Source: Parapedobacter deserti
Lineage (GTDB): Bacteria; Bacteroidota; Bacteroidia; Sphingobacteriales; Sphingobacteriaceae
Length of the DNA stretch: 64,000 nt
Assembly: GCF_042646065.1 (NCBI RefSeq)
Contig: NZ_JBHRTA010000038.1
Location: forward strand, 558,001-622,000
Direction of reading: 5' to 3'
In this document: positions 51,041 through 59,321 of the stretch, piece after piece
How positions within the stretch are numbered: the stretch's first letter is position 1
Layout: each line of letters starts with the position of its first letter
Translations under genes and position numbers: made by a program
The notes under the pieces: generated by a model
Told to the model about the DNA's origin: nothing
What the model saw: only the letters and a program-made list of their open reading frames with translations
Databases searched by the model: none

Positions 51041-52134
51041 TACACCAAGTGTTCCCGTTGGGTCTTGCTGTCTTTGCGTAAAATCGCTAAATCGGACGAT
51101 ACCATTTCTTTACATAACGCCGGCAGATCATAAGTCGGCTTCCAGCCCAGTTTTGTTTTCGCCTTTGTGGGATCGCCGATCAACAGTTCGACTTCGGTGG
51201 GACGGAAGTAAGACGGGTCGACGCACACCACTTCCTGGCCAACGGACAAAGGTGCCTCTGAGTTGGATACCGATTTGACGTAACCCTTTTCGTCGACCCC
51301 TTCGCCGTTGAACTCGATGGTTACCCCAACCTCGTTAAAAGCCATCGTTACAAATTCCCGCACAGGTGTAGTGATGCCTGTAGCAATGACGAAGTCCGCT
51401 GGTTTGTCTTGCTGTAAGATTAACCACATTGCCCGCACGTAATCCTTTGCGTGGCCCCAGTCCCGACGGGCATCAAGGTTTCCGAGAAACAGTTTTTTCT
51501 GCAAGCCAAGGGCGATTGCTGCAACCGCGCGTGTAATCTTGCGCGTTACAAACGTTTCACCGCGCAATGGGCTTTCGTGGTTAAAAAGAATACCGTTGCA
51601 GGCGTACATGTTATAGGCTTCCCTATAGTTTACGGTAATCCAATATGCATACAGTTTGGCGACCGCATAAGGACTGCGGGGATAAAACGGTGTGGTTTCA
51701 CTTTGCGGTACTTCTTGTACAAGGCCGTAAAGCTCTGAAGTAGACGCTTGGTAGATGCGGGTCTTCTTTTCCAATCCCAAGATCCTGATTGCTTCCAACA
51801 GGCGCAAGGTGCCGATTCCGTCTGCATTTGCCGTGTATTCAGGCGTGTCGAAGCTTACCTTAACGTGGCTCATCGCCGCGAGATTGTATACCTCATCGGG
51901 CCGGGTCTCTTGGATAATGCGAATGAGGTTGGTGCTATCCGTCATATCGCCATAGTGTAGCTTGAATCGTACGTCTTCATCATGGGGATCTTGATAGAGG
52001 TGATCAATCCGGTCGGTATTAATCAGGGAAGAACGGCGTTTGACGCCATGCACCATGTATCCTTTTTCGAGGAGTAATTCTGCAAGGTATGCGCCATCCT
52101 GGCCATTTATTCCAGTAATGAGTGCTGTTTTCAT
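51040..52134 (-). CDS. gmd: GDP-mannose 4,6-dehydratase
   Basis: A 364-residue extended SDR. The NADP motif ITGINGQDGAYL begins at residue 7, VKRRSS binds the phosphate, and QASTSELYGLVQEVPQSETT supplies the catalytic Thr/Ser and Glu. The YxxxK is in YPRSPYAVAKLYAYW. LFNHESPLRGETFVTRKI is the GDP-mannose signature. It makes GDP-4-keto-6-deoxymannose, the first step to GDP-L-fucose, and the second enzyme follows 30 bp downstream. No GDP-mannose-forming gene (manB/manC) is in the window, so the substrate is supplied from elsewhere. Confidence 0.97.
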   Translation of the reverse strand: MKTALITGINGQDGAYLAELLLEKGYMVHGVKRRSSLINTDRIDHLYQDPHDEDVRFKLHYGDMTDSTNLIRIIQETRPDEVYNLAAMSHVKVSFDTPEYTANADGIGTLRLLEAIRILGLEKKTRIYQASTSELYGLVQEVPQSETTPFYPRSPYAVAKLYAYWITVNYREAYNMYACNGILFNHESPLRGETFVTRKITRAVAAIALGLQKKLFLGNLDARRDWGHAKDYVRAMWLILQQDKPADFVIATGITTPVREFVTMAFNEVGVTIEFNGEGVDEKGYVKSVSNSEAPLSVGQEVVCVDPSYFRPTEVELLIGDPTKAKTKLGWKPTYDLPALCKEMVSSDLAILRKDSKTQREHLV

Positions 52135-52164
52135 GGTAAAATTATATGTTATCTATGTTAATCT

Positions 52165-53103
52165 TTATCGCGCGGCGTCGGCGTTCCGCAGGAAGTCTTG
52201 ATATGCCTTTTCGATTCCGGTATTAAGAGCTGTCCGGTGTTTCCAGCCTAAACTGCGAAGCCTGCTGACGTCCATCAATTTGCGGGGTGTACCATCTGGC
52301 ATGCTCGTATCGAACAGCAGTTCTCCACGATATCCGACAATATCTTTGATCAACTCCGCTAACTCTTTGATGGTTAAATCTTCTCCTGTTCCTACATTGA
52401 TCAGCCCGCGCTCGCTATAGCTATTCATGAGAAATACGCAGGCCTCAGCAAGGTCTTCAGCATACAGAAACTCACGTCTCGGGGAACCGCTTCCCCAGAT
52501 CGTTACGCTTGGTTGGCGTGCTAGTTTAGCCTCGTGAAAACGTCGGATAAGCGCAGGCAAAACATGTGAATTTTGCGGGTGATAATTATCTCCGATTCCG
52601 TAGAGGTTGGTAGGCATCACACTGATAAAATCTTCGCCATATTGATCTCGGTAAGCCTCACACAACTTAATGCCGGCAATCTTGGCGATGGCATAGGGCT
52701 CATTAGTCGGCTCCAGCGGTCCTGTGAGCAGGTACTCTTCCTTCAATGGCTGTGGTGCCATTTTAGGGTAGATGCAACTACTTCCCAAAAAGAGTAATTT
52801 TACTGCATCATGGCTATGGGCAGCATGGATGATATTGGCTTCCATGATCAGGTTGTCATAAATAAAATCAGCCCGGTACGTGTTGTTGGCAACAATACCG
52901 CCTACTTTGGCTGCCGCGAGGAAAATATATTCAGGGCGTTCGTTTGCAAAAAAATTGTCGACGGCTTGTTGGTTGCGTAGATCGAGCTCTGACGAAGTTC
53001 GCAAAACCAGGTTGTTGTAGCCGTTGCTTACTAAGTAGCGCATGATAGCGCCCCCCACCATTCCCCGGTGGCCCGCAATATATATCTTACTGTTTTTGTC
53101 CAT
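52165..53103 (-). CDS. fcl: GDP-L-fucose synthase
   Basis: A 312-residue SDR epimerase/reductase. The start motif IYIAGHRGMVGGAIMRYL is diagnostic for Fcl/WcaG. AAAKVGGI and LGSSCIYPKMAPQPLKEEYL follow, with YxxxK in EPYAIAKIAGIKL. It epimerises and reduces the Gmd product to GDP-L-fucose, so the exopolysaccharide should contain fucose. It is encoded 8 bp after wzc and 30 bp before gmd. Confidence 0.97.
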   Translation of the reverse strand: MDKNSKIYIAGHRGMVGGAIMRYLVSNGYNNLVLRTSSELDLRNQQAVDNFFANERPEYIFLAAAKVGGIVANNTYRADFIYDNLIMEANIIHAAHSHDAVKLLFLGSSCIYPKMAPQPLKEEYLLTGPLEPTNEPYAIAKIAGIKLCEAYRDQYGEDFISVMPTNLYGIGDNYHPQNSHVLPALIRRFHEAKLARQPSVTIWGSGSPRREFLYAEDLAEACVFLMNSYSERGLINVGTGEDLTIKELAELIKDIVGYRGELLFDTSMPDGTPRKLMDVSRLRSLGWKHRTALNTGIEKAYQDFLRNADAAR

Positions 53104-53111
53104 GGCTTCTG

Positions 53112-55487
53112 TTACGATTTTTTATTTTTGATTTTTTCTCCGAATTTCCACCATGATTTATTGGCCCTATCGTTATCGTAATAGCCGTAGCCGTATCCAC
53201 TGCCATAGCCGTACCGTCCGCCCTGAGGTTTAGCGTCGTTGATCAGGATGGCTATCTGCTTCATTTTTCCACTGCGATATAGTTCTTCAGGGATTTGCAA
53301 TTGGTTTTTATGCGTGTATCCTTGGCGTATCACATATATCGCAAGATCGGCGTATTGGCTGAGAAGCTGAGCATCGGTCACTAACCCGATAGGCGGGGCA
53401 TCGATGATGATGTAGTCAAAAGCTGCGTTCAGATAGGTCATTAATTCACTAAGGCGGCCGCTAAGCAGTGTTTCCGCCGGATTAGGCGGAATGGGGCCTG
53501 AACTGATCAAAAACAGATTTTCATGTGCTTCAGACGGTACGACAACATCCGCCGGACTAAGGGAAGTGTCAATGACGAAGTTCGTAAAGCCGGTTCCGCT
53601 AGCTAAATTGAGCCTGACGGAGAGATTGGGTTTACGCAAATCCATTTCCATGACCACAACGCGCTTTCCGGATAGCGCAAATACCATTGCCATATTGAGT
53701 GCGACGAAGGATTTACCTTCTCCACTCATGCTTGACGTGAGCAGTATTGTTTTGGCGTCGGGCGCATTCAGGTAAAAAATCAGATTTGTACGGAGTGAGC
53801 GGAATTGCTCGGCGATGGCGGTGCGTGCGCCGGGAGTGACGACTAGCGTTTCCTTCCCCTTGCTGTGCATAATTTCACCAATGATAGAAACCCGGGTCCG
53901 TTTGCTGACATCTTCCCTATTCTCCACACGGGTATTGGTCAGATCGCGTAAATAGATTACGGCAAAAGGAAGCGCTAGTCCGACTAACAGGCCGGTGAGC
54001 AGCACAGTGGTGCGTTTGGGGCTGAACGGAAACGCAGCGGCCTTTGGCGGGTCGATGACCCGGCTGTTGGAAATGGTAGCTGTTTTGCTGATAGCCGTTT
54101 CTTCGCGCTTCTGCATGAGGTATAAATACAGCTCTTGTTTGATTTGCTGTTGCCGGGCCAAGTCGAGGTATGTTCGTTCGATTGCCGGCACTTCCCGCAC
54201 TTGCCGACTTAATTGCCCAGCCTCCCGGCGGAGACTGTTACGGGTAATATTCAGCCGATTGCGTGTACTGCTGAGGTTGGAAAGCATGTCCCGCCGCAGG
54301 CCGCTGAGTTGCTGATTAAGGTTTATGATAGCGGGGTTGTCCGGCGTTGCGCTCATCAGTCGCTTATCCCGTTCCAGAAGCAACGCATTGTATTGCGTTA
54401 CTTGGCTGCTAAATACGACATCCTCTGGTATGACGGCGTTTGGTAACACACGTTCGTTGGCATCACCGGTCAAAATCGTTTCCACGTTGTCGAGGATGTC
54501 CAGTTGTATTTCCACTTCGGCCAGCTGTTTCACAAACTCACTTGAATTCTGCAGCAACAGTTGTGACTGGGTAGGCATATCAGCAAGCTGGCGGTCCTGA
54601 CGGAAATTTTGGATATCTCCTTCTACATCACCAAGCTCTTGGCCCACATAGAGTAACCTGTTTTCGATGAATGCGATGGTGCTGTCTGCGATGGTGTTTC
54701 GGTCTTTCAGGTTGCTCTCCATGTATTCTTTGATTATGGTATGCAGAATCTCTTCGCCTTTGCCTTGCAGTGGATAGTTAAACCCCAAGTTGATGATGGA
54801 AACCTGCTTGTTATTGATGGCAACGGACAAGCGCCCCATATACTCATTTACCTTGTTATCAAATGAAGCAACACTGAATTTGTATACCCCTTTCACTTCT
54901 TCGGCAGGTAGTTTGCGTGAAATCAGTATGTCGCCGACACCGGGTAGCTTTACGGTCTTTCCATAATCGACGTCTACCGAAAAATCATTCTCCTGGTAGA
55001 TGCGCACACCACGGGAATCAATCGGCTCAAGCATAAAGGTTCCGCCTTTAACCGAGTCTGGGGATGCTAATGTCACTTGGAACGGCGAGCGATGAACCTC
55101 AATGTCGCGTACCCGTCCGGGGAAAAAGAAACTGACCTGCGCATTAAGTGACCGGACCACTTGCTCCATCAAATAACGTGTTTTGAAAATCTCCGCTTCG
55201 TTCTCAACGGAGCTAACTCCTCCAAAGAAGCTATTGATATCTCCCGTGAATGAACCCTGGCTTCCTGCGCCGCCACTGCGTTGTGAATGGTCGGTGACAA
55301 GCACCCTGGCGCCGATCCGGTAGATCGGGTGACTATACCGGAGGTGTATATAAGCAACGGACAGGCCTATGGCACCGCATAATGCAAACCAATACCAGTT
55401 AGCAAGCAGTTTTCTTAACAAATCAAAAATTCCTTGCCGGTCTTCTGAATTGGTGGGTTCAAAAGCATCTTCTTGCCATTCGTTCAT
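53112..55487 (-). CDS. wzc: Wzc-like polysaccharide co-polymerase with tyrosine autokinase domain
   Basis: A 791-residue inner-membrane protein. A helix at about 33-50 starts a periplasmic Wzz domain with long coiled coil (about 260-500). A second helix (TTVLLTGLLVGLALPFAVIYL, about 500-520) precedes the cytoplasmic BY-kinase. Walker A is in SSMSGEGKS at about 590, Walker A-prime in VVVMEMDLRKP, and Walker B is DYIIIDAPP at about 695. The tail is Tyr/Gly-rich (RYGYGSGYGYGYYDND), the site of autophosphorylation. Wzc controls chain length with Wza and is reset by a phosphatase, here the PHP-type protein encoded two genes upstream. The Lys-rich end (GEKIKNKKS) is normal. Confidence 0.96.
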   Translation of the reverse strand: MNEWQEDAFEPTNSEDRQGIFDLLRKLLANWYWFALCGAIGLSVAYIHLRYSHPIYRIGARVLVTDHSQRSGGAGSQGSFTGDINSFFGGVSSVENEAEIFKTRYLMEQVVRSLNAQVSFFFPGRVRDIEVHRSPFQVTLASPDSVKGGTFMLEPIDSRGVRIYQENDFSVDVDYGKTVKLPGVGDILISRKLPAEEVKGVYKFSVASFDNKVNEYMGRLSVAINNKQVSIINLGFNYPLQGKGEEILHTIIKEYMESNLKDRNTIADSTIAFIENRLLYVGQELGDVEGDIQNFRQDRQLADMPTQSQLLLQNSSEFVKQLAEVEIQLDILDNVETILTGDANERVLPNAVIPEDVVFSSQVTQYNALLLERDKRLMSATPDNPAIINLNQQLSGLRRDMLSNLSSTRNRLNITRNSLRREAGQLSRQVREVPAIERTYLDLARQQQIKQELYLYLMQKREETAISKTATISNSRVIDPPKAAAFPFSPKRTTVLLTGLLVGLALPFAVIYLRDLTNTRVENREDVSKRTRVSIIGEIMHSKGKETLVVTPGARTAIAEQFRSLRTNLIFYLNAPDAKTILLTSSMSGEGKSFVALNMAMVFALSGKRVVVMEMDLRKPNLSVRLNLASGTGFTNFVIDTSLSPADVVVPSEAHENLFLISSGPIPPNPAETLLSGRLSELMTYLNAAFDYIIIDAPPIGLVTDAQLLSQYADLAIYVIRQGYTHKNQLQIPEELYRSGKMKQIAILINDAKPQGGRYGYGSGYGYGYYDNDRANKSWWKFGEKIKNKKS

Positions 55488-55506
55488 GGGGTCTCGTTGT
55501 CTTAAA

Positions 55507-56292
55507 TTAAAGCCTTGTGATTACCAACGTGATAACGGAAAGTGCTGATAGCGCAATCGATATAAATTGCACGGTGCCAGCATTGTTCGCGGCTACCCTG
55601 CCTCTACCGGGTTCTACATATATCACATCGTTTTGTTTAAGGTAGAAGTACGGCGACGTAAACGTCTCATATTCATTAAGGTTGAACCGGATGAATTGTT
55701 TCTCGCCACTGTTGTCACGGATAAGCAACACGTTCTTTCGGTCCCCTAATATTGTCATATCCCCGGCCATGCCCAACGCGTCCAATAAATTGATGCGTTC
55801 ACTTGGCACCGTGTAGGTAGACGGGCGAGCAACTTCGCCCAAGACCGTAATTTTGAAGTTGGCAAATCGAACTTGGACCGTAGGTTCCTTGAAATACTTG
55901 GACGCGGCCTTAGTAACCATCTCACGTACCTCCAGCGTCGTAAGACCGGCGACTTCAAATGTGCCCAGCATCGGCATGGTAATTTTACCCGCTTTATCCA
56001 CTAAATAACCTGCCGGTACCGAATTGTGGTTAGTGGTAGCGGCAGTCGCATGATCAACAACTCCTCCTGACAATTGATCGGACACCATCGCTAGCCCGCC
56101 ATCAATGGTTTGAATCGTAATGTGCAAAATGTCGTCAAGCTGCACAACCGGTTCCGTATAGTCTCCGAGCTTAATTGTCGGGTCGTTTGCGGGAATATTG
56201 TCAAAATAAACAAGGTCTTTCCTGGCTACGCAAGCGTTTAATCCCAGAAGTATGTATGATAGTAAAATGATTATTTTTGTTCTGTGTTTCAT
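55507..56292 (-). CDS. wza: Wza-like polysaccharide export lipoprotein
   Basis: A 261-residue outer-membrane lipoprotein with lipobox LNAC at Cys21. A Poly_export domain spans about 45-130 (VQLDDILHITIQTIDG, GYLVDKAGKITMPMLGTFEVAGLTTLEV). A SLBB domain follows at about 150-200 (ITVLGEVARPSTYTVPSERINLLDALGMAGDM). A hydrophobic C-terminal helix could complete a membrane pore. It exports the polymer together with Wzc. The start overlaps the phosphatase stop (ATGA). Shorter than E. coli Wza (379), as usual in Bacteroidota. Confidence 0.94.
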   Translation of the reverse strand: MKHRTKIIILLSYILLGLNACVARKDLVYFDNIPANDPTIKLGDYTEPVVQLDDILHITIQTIDGGLAMVSDQLSGGVVDHATAATTNHNSVPAGYLVDKAGKITMPMLGTFEVAGLTTLEVREMVTKAASKYFKEPTVQVRFANFKITVLGEVARPSTYTVPSERINLLDALGMAGDMTILGDRKNVLLIRDNSGEKQFIRFNLNEYETFTSPYFYLKQNDVIYVEPGRGRVAANNAGTVQFISIALSALSVITLVITRL

Positions 56293-57023
56293 ACACCAAT
56301 TAAAGCTAAGTTTTTTATCGGGTTTTTTCTGAATATGCTGTGAGCGTCACCGCTGAGGACGAACTGTTCGATGGCAGCAAGATGTTTTTGATGATGCAGG
56401 TCGGTGCCCACAAAATCAATCATACCGCGCTTCAGCAGGTGCTGCGCGGTTTTTTTGACCTGTTGACTATAATACCCTGTAGGTGAAAGCAAATTCATCT
56501 GCATTAGGCAACCGAGGTGTTTAAGCTGTTGATAGCGGTTTAAACGGTCATAATAAAATACATATCGTTCGGGGTGCGCCAATATGGGCGTGTATCCGTG
56601 TGCCTGCAACTCGAAAATCACACGGTCAATATGCAGACTTTCTGACATATAGGACATTTCGATGAGCACATGGTTATGCGGGAGTGTCAAAAGCTTTTTT
56701 CCTTTGCCGAAGCGTGCGTCAAACGCCTCGTCAACCATATATTCGGCGGCAAACCTTAACGTAATGCGGTCTGGTAATACCTCACGCAGCCCTTCGAAGG
56801 CGCGTTGGATGGTTTCTGCAGTGTTGGGATATAATTCTGTGTGGACATGAGGGGTAGCATAAAAATAGCGCAGCCCCAACGATTCCAAGCGATTGATGTA
56901 ACCGAGCGAAGTCTCAATGGAAGGGCTGCCGTCATCAATACCAGGTAGTAGGTGGGAATGGACGTCCAAACCTAGCCAATCCAAACTTGTGTGATTCTTT
57001 GCTTTATTCAAAAACGTAAACAT
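56289..57023 (-). CDS. CpsB/YwqE-like PHP-family tyrosine phosphatase
   Basis: A 244-residue metal-dependent phosphatase. The PHP motifs are DVHSHLLPGIDDGS at residues 20-33, ATPHVHTELYP, the strand ILIEMSYM-like segment, LAHPERYVFY and GTDLHHQ. These hold the Mn/Fe cluster of CpsB/YwqE enzymes, which dephosphorylate BY-kinases. It probably removes phosphate from the Tyr-rich tail of the Wzc encoded two genes downstream. CpsB-type phosphatases are more usual in Gram-positives, whereas proteobacteria use Wzb. It is separated from the WcaJ-like gene by 67 bp with an inverted repeat. Confidence 0.93.
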   Translation of the reverse strand: MFTFLNKAKNHTSLDWLGLDVHSHLLPGIDDGSPSIETSLGYINRLESLGLRYFYATPHVHTELYPNTAETIQRAFEGLREVLPDRITLRFAAEYMVDEAFDARFGKGKKLLTLPHNHVLIEMSYMSESLHIDRVIFELQAHGYTPILAHPERYVFYYDRLNRYQQLKHLGCLMQMNLLSPTGYYSQQVKKTAQHLLKRGMIDFVGTDLHHQKHLAAIEQFVLSGDAHSIFRKNPIKNLALIGV

Positions 57024-57073
57024 CCCGAAAATTGGGTGAACTGAATTTTTACATGTAAATCAATGCTTGCCGT

Positions 57074-57110
57074 GCGAGGAAAAAGAAGTTTTAATAGGCA
57101 TTTTCCTCGC
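57074..57110. repeat. Inverted repeat at the 3' end of the WcaJ-like gene
   Basis: Ten-base arms GCGAGGAAAA (57074-57083) and TTTTCCTCGC (57101-57110) are perfect complements around a 17-base loop that contains the gene's stop codon. In the minus-strand RNA this can fold as a hairpin just after translation ends. There is no U tract after it, so full intrinsic termination is doubtful; an attenuator or mRNA-end stabiliser between the first gene and the rest of the operon is possible. Confidence 0.5.
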
Positions 57111-58485
57111 CAGTAAGCATGTTAATTATGGTCAGGAAGACAATACGCACGTCGAGCATTGTCGTCCAGTTTTCAAGGTACCAGATGTCGTGAGCGATGC
57201 GCCGCCCCATCAATCGCGGATCGGTAGTTTCCCCTCGGTAGCCGTTCACTTGGGCCCATCCCGTAATACCGGGCTTGAGAAACTGTCTAGCCATATAGTG
57301 ATCAATCATTGCACTGTACTGCTCGGTATGCTTGAGCATATGCGGGCGAGGCCCGACAACGCTCATATGGCCCGACCATACATTGAAAAATTGAGGTAAT
57401 TCGTCTAGGCTGGTTTTCCGTAGAAAGCGACCGATTCGCGTGATGCGGTTGTCATCCCGCGTGGCTTGCCGTTTGTCGCTGTCTGAATTGACCCGCATGC
57501 TTCGAAATTTGTAACAAAGAAAAGGCTTGTTGTCGCGACCGCTGCGGTATTGTTTGAATAGCACCGGTCCCCGGCTTTCCAACTTGATAAGTAAAGCAAT
57601 AATGGGATATAACCAGCTAAGTATCATTACGATCACCGCGGTGCTAAAAAGGAGGTCGAATAGGCGCTTTTTGAACCGGCCGCCCATATCATATGCCGGC
57701 TCATGACGGATGCTCACTACTGGCACGGGCCCCAATACACTCACCTCGTATGGTAGACTGTCTCTTCGGGTAAGGTCGGGCACAAGTTTCACTCGAAGGC
57801 AGTACTGTTCCCCAGCCTCCAGAAGCGCCGAGGCTTGAGCGATTTGATGGGAAGGAAGGGAAACATACACCTCCTCTATGCCACGGTCAACCGCACGTTG
57901 AAACTGCTGTAGCGCCGTATTGGTTACCTCGCCATTATCTTTGATCAAGGAGTGATCGTTTTCAGACAAATAGCCTTCAAAAGCGTAATCTTCTTCATGG
58001 GCACGGAAATAACGGGCCAATCGCCTGCTGCCCTCATGTTTACCGATGATGGCAACCGTCTTCCGGACCTTGAAGTTGCGGATGAGCACCCGTTGAAAAT
58101 AGGTGCCCAAAAAGCGGCTTAAAACCAGCATCGCAGCCAATGCGAAATGAAAGACGGTCAGGAACAGCACGGTATGAGTTGCACCAACGTCGGCTAAGTA
58201 TACGTAAAGCGAAAATAGCACCGCATGGAGCGTTGCGGTTCGATAAGTAGCACGGTAAATTCCGTCTAAGTCGCTCACAGATGCTTGGGCATATAAGCGG
58301 AATACACCAGCAGACAATAGCCACATTAAGTTAGCTATCGGAAGATAGTACCGATAGATTAAGCGTTCATCTAAAAATTCAAAATAGTCAGTTGTGACGC
58401 TGGCTACAACGAATACCCCATTTAGTATCAGTAGATCGGAAAAGGCTAATACAAACTTGAGTAAATAACTATAACGTGTTTGCAT
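57091..58485 (-). CDS. WcaJ-like undecaprenyl-phosphate glycosyl-1-phosphate transferase
   Basis: A 464-residue initiating enzyme. Four N-terminal helices come first, then a Rossmann-like domain (VAIIGKHEGSRRLARYF). One helix (RLFDLLFSTAVIVMILSWLYPI) leads to the catalytic PGT domain, with LFKQYRSGRDNKPFLCYKFRSM, KTSLDELPQFFNVW and MSVVGPRPHMLKHTEQY. It transfers a sugar 1-phosphate to undecaprenyl phosphate to begin each repeat unit. A longer frame begins with TTG at 58536, but the ATG at 58483-58485 is the normal start for the family. It is the first gene of the exopolysaccharide operon, with inverted repeats 43 and 85 bp upstream. Confidence 0.94.
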   Translation of the reverse strand: MQTRYSYLLKFVLAFSDLLILNGVFVVASVTTDYFEFLDERLIYRYYLPIANLMWLLSAGVFRLYAQASVSDLDGIYRATYRTATLHAVLFSLYVYLADVGATHTVLFLTVFHFALAAMLVLSRFLGTYFQRVLIRNFKVRKTVAIIGKHEGSRRLARYFRAHEEDYAFEGYLSENDHSLIKDNGEVTNTALQQFQRAVDRGIEEVYVSLPSHQIAQASALLEAGEQYCLRVKLVPDLTRRDSLPYEVSVLGPVPVVSIRHEPAYDMGGRFKKRLFDLLFSTAVIVMILSWLYPIIALLIKLESRGPVLFKQYRSGRDNKPFLCYKFRSMRVNSDSDKRQATRDDNRITRIGRFLRKTSLDELPQFFNVWSGHMSVVGPRPHMLKHTEQYSAMIDHYMARQFLKPGITGWAQVNGYRGETTDPRLMGRRIAHDIWYLENWTTMLDVRIVFLTIINMLTGEENAY

Positions 58486-58527
58486 TTCTTTTAAGATAGA
58501 CGGGTGTCTGAATAACCTTTTTTCACT

Positions 58528-58548
58528 AATCAACAAAAAAAGTTGATT
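58528..58548. promoter_or_regulatory. Inverted repeat upstream of the exopolysaccharide operon
   Basis: Seven-base arms AATCAAC (58528-58534) and GTTGATT (58542-58548) flank a run of seven A (T in the minus strand). It is 43 bp before the first gene's ATG, so it lies in the promoter or the mRNA leader. A dimeric regulator site or a short leader hairpin are both possible. Confidence 0.5.
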
Positions 58549-58569
58549 GAAATCTCTAAAATTTTTCCT

Positions 58570-58583
58570 TTTCTACGTAGAAA
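58570..58583. promoter_or_regulatory. Perfect 14-base palindrome upstream of the exopolysaccharide operon
   Basis: TTTCTACGTAGAAA is a perfect uninterrupted palindrome, 85 bp before the WcaJ-like start and 22 bases upstream of the looped inverted repeat, in a strongly A/T-rich stretch. Uninterrupted palindromes of this kind are typical repressor or activator half-site pairs. No clear TAnnTTTG -7 box for the operon could be placed between it and the gene. Confidence 0.5.
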
Positions 58584-58675
58584 TGTAAAAAATAGAAATA
58601 ATTATATTCCTGATGTTTCAAAAAACATACCAAAACGGCAACTAGCTATTAATTTGCAGTGAACTTTGTGTTAAA

Positions 58676-59164
58676 CTATTTGGTATAAACAAATTTCAGG
58701 TTAAAAAAATAAGCTGCCAACTCAATTTTAGCGGTGTTTTTGATACGATTGGTATGAGTGGTCGATTTTTTACTATGCATATCGTCAGTTCTCTTTCGGC
58801 TGGGTCGGTGTTGCTGAGCTCGGCCGTTGTGTACTAAACCTGACAAAGGGATTTCGGAAACAGGTCGAAAAGCGGCGTAGGCGCGCTCCTCGTCGGTGTC
58901 CACATTAATGATCAGTGCGCCAAGCTGTCTGTCATTTAGCACACGGTTGTTTACATAGGCGAACTGCTTGCGGGTGGAAAGTCTTGCGCAAGTGGTCTGC
59001 ACGGATGCTGCAGAAGCATCGACCAGCCGAGGCATGCTCACTGCAACCCGACCCAATCCCGGCTGACCGGCGACCATGATCGGGGAAGCGTATGACAAGT
59101 GTTGTGCTGCAACTTGTGGTAATCCCGCCAATTCAGCGGCAATCTGTACAGGTGTGTTCTTCAT
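58676..59164 (-). CDS. Unrecognised small protein
   Basis: A 162-residue frame between the exopolysaccharide operon and the topoisomerase gene. A TTG start ten codons upstream is possible; ATG 59162-59164 is chosen. The first 110 residues have ordinary amino-acid usage (MKNTPVQIAAELAGLPQVA, NNRVLNDRQLGALIINVDTD), and codon choice looks like the neighbours. The last 50 residues are rich in Lys, Arg, Thr and His and may be disordered. No signal peptide, membrane helix or known motif was seen. It could be a real lineage-specific gene, a remnant of a longer one, or spurious. Confidence 0.45.
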   Translation of the reverse strand: MKNTPVQIAAELAGLPQVAAQHLSYASPIMVAGQPGLGRVAVSMPRLVDASAASVQTTCARLSTRKQFAYVNNRVLNDRQLGALIINVDTDEERAYAAFRPVSEIPLSGLVHNGRAQQHRPSRKRTDDMHSKKSTTHTNRIKNTAKIELAAYFFNLKFVYTK

Positions 59165-59321
59165 AGCGAACAGAAGATAGATGTTGTTTTTCAATCCTGT
59201 AAACAGTTTCTGCTGCTGTTTTGTTTTGTGGTTTGCTTTTTTGTTTTTGAAATAGTTGGTCTTTGTTATTAATGCTCGAACCGAAGTGTACCTAATTTGT
59301 ATTAGTAATTAACGTTTTGAG

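Noticed and set aside
58486..58536. Upstream extension of the WcaJ-like gene from a TTG
   Set aside because: The added residues lie in the inverted-repeat leader and the ATG at 58485 matches the family N-terminus.
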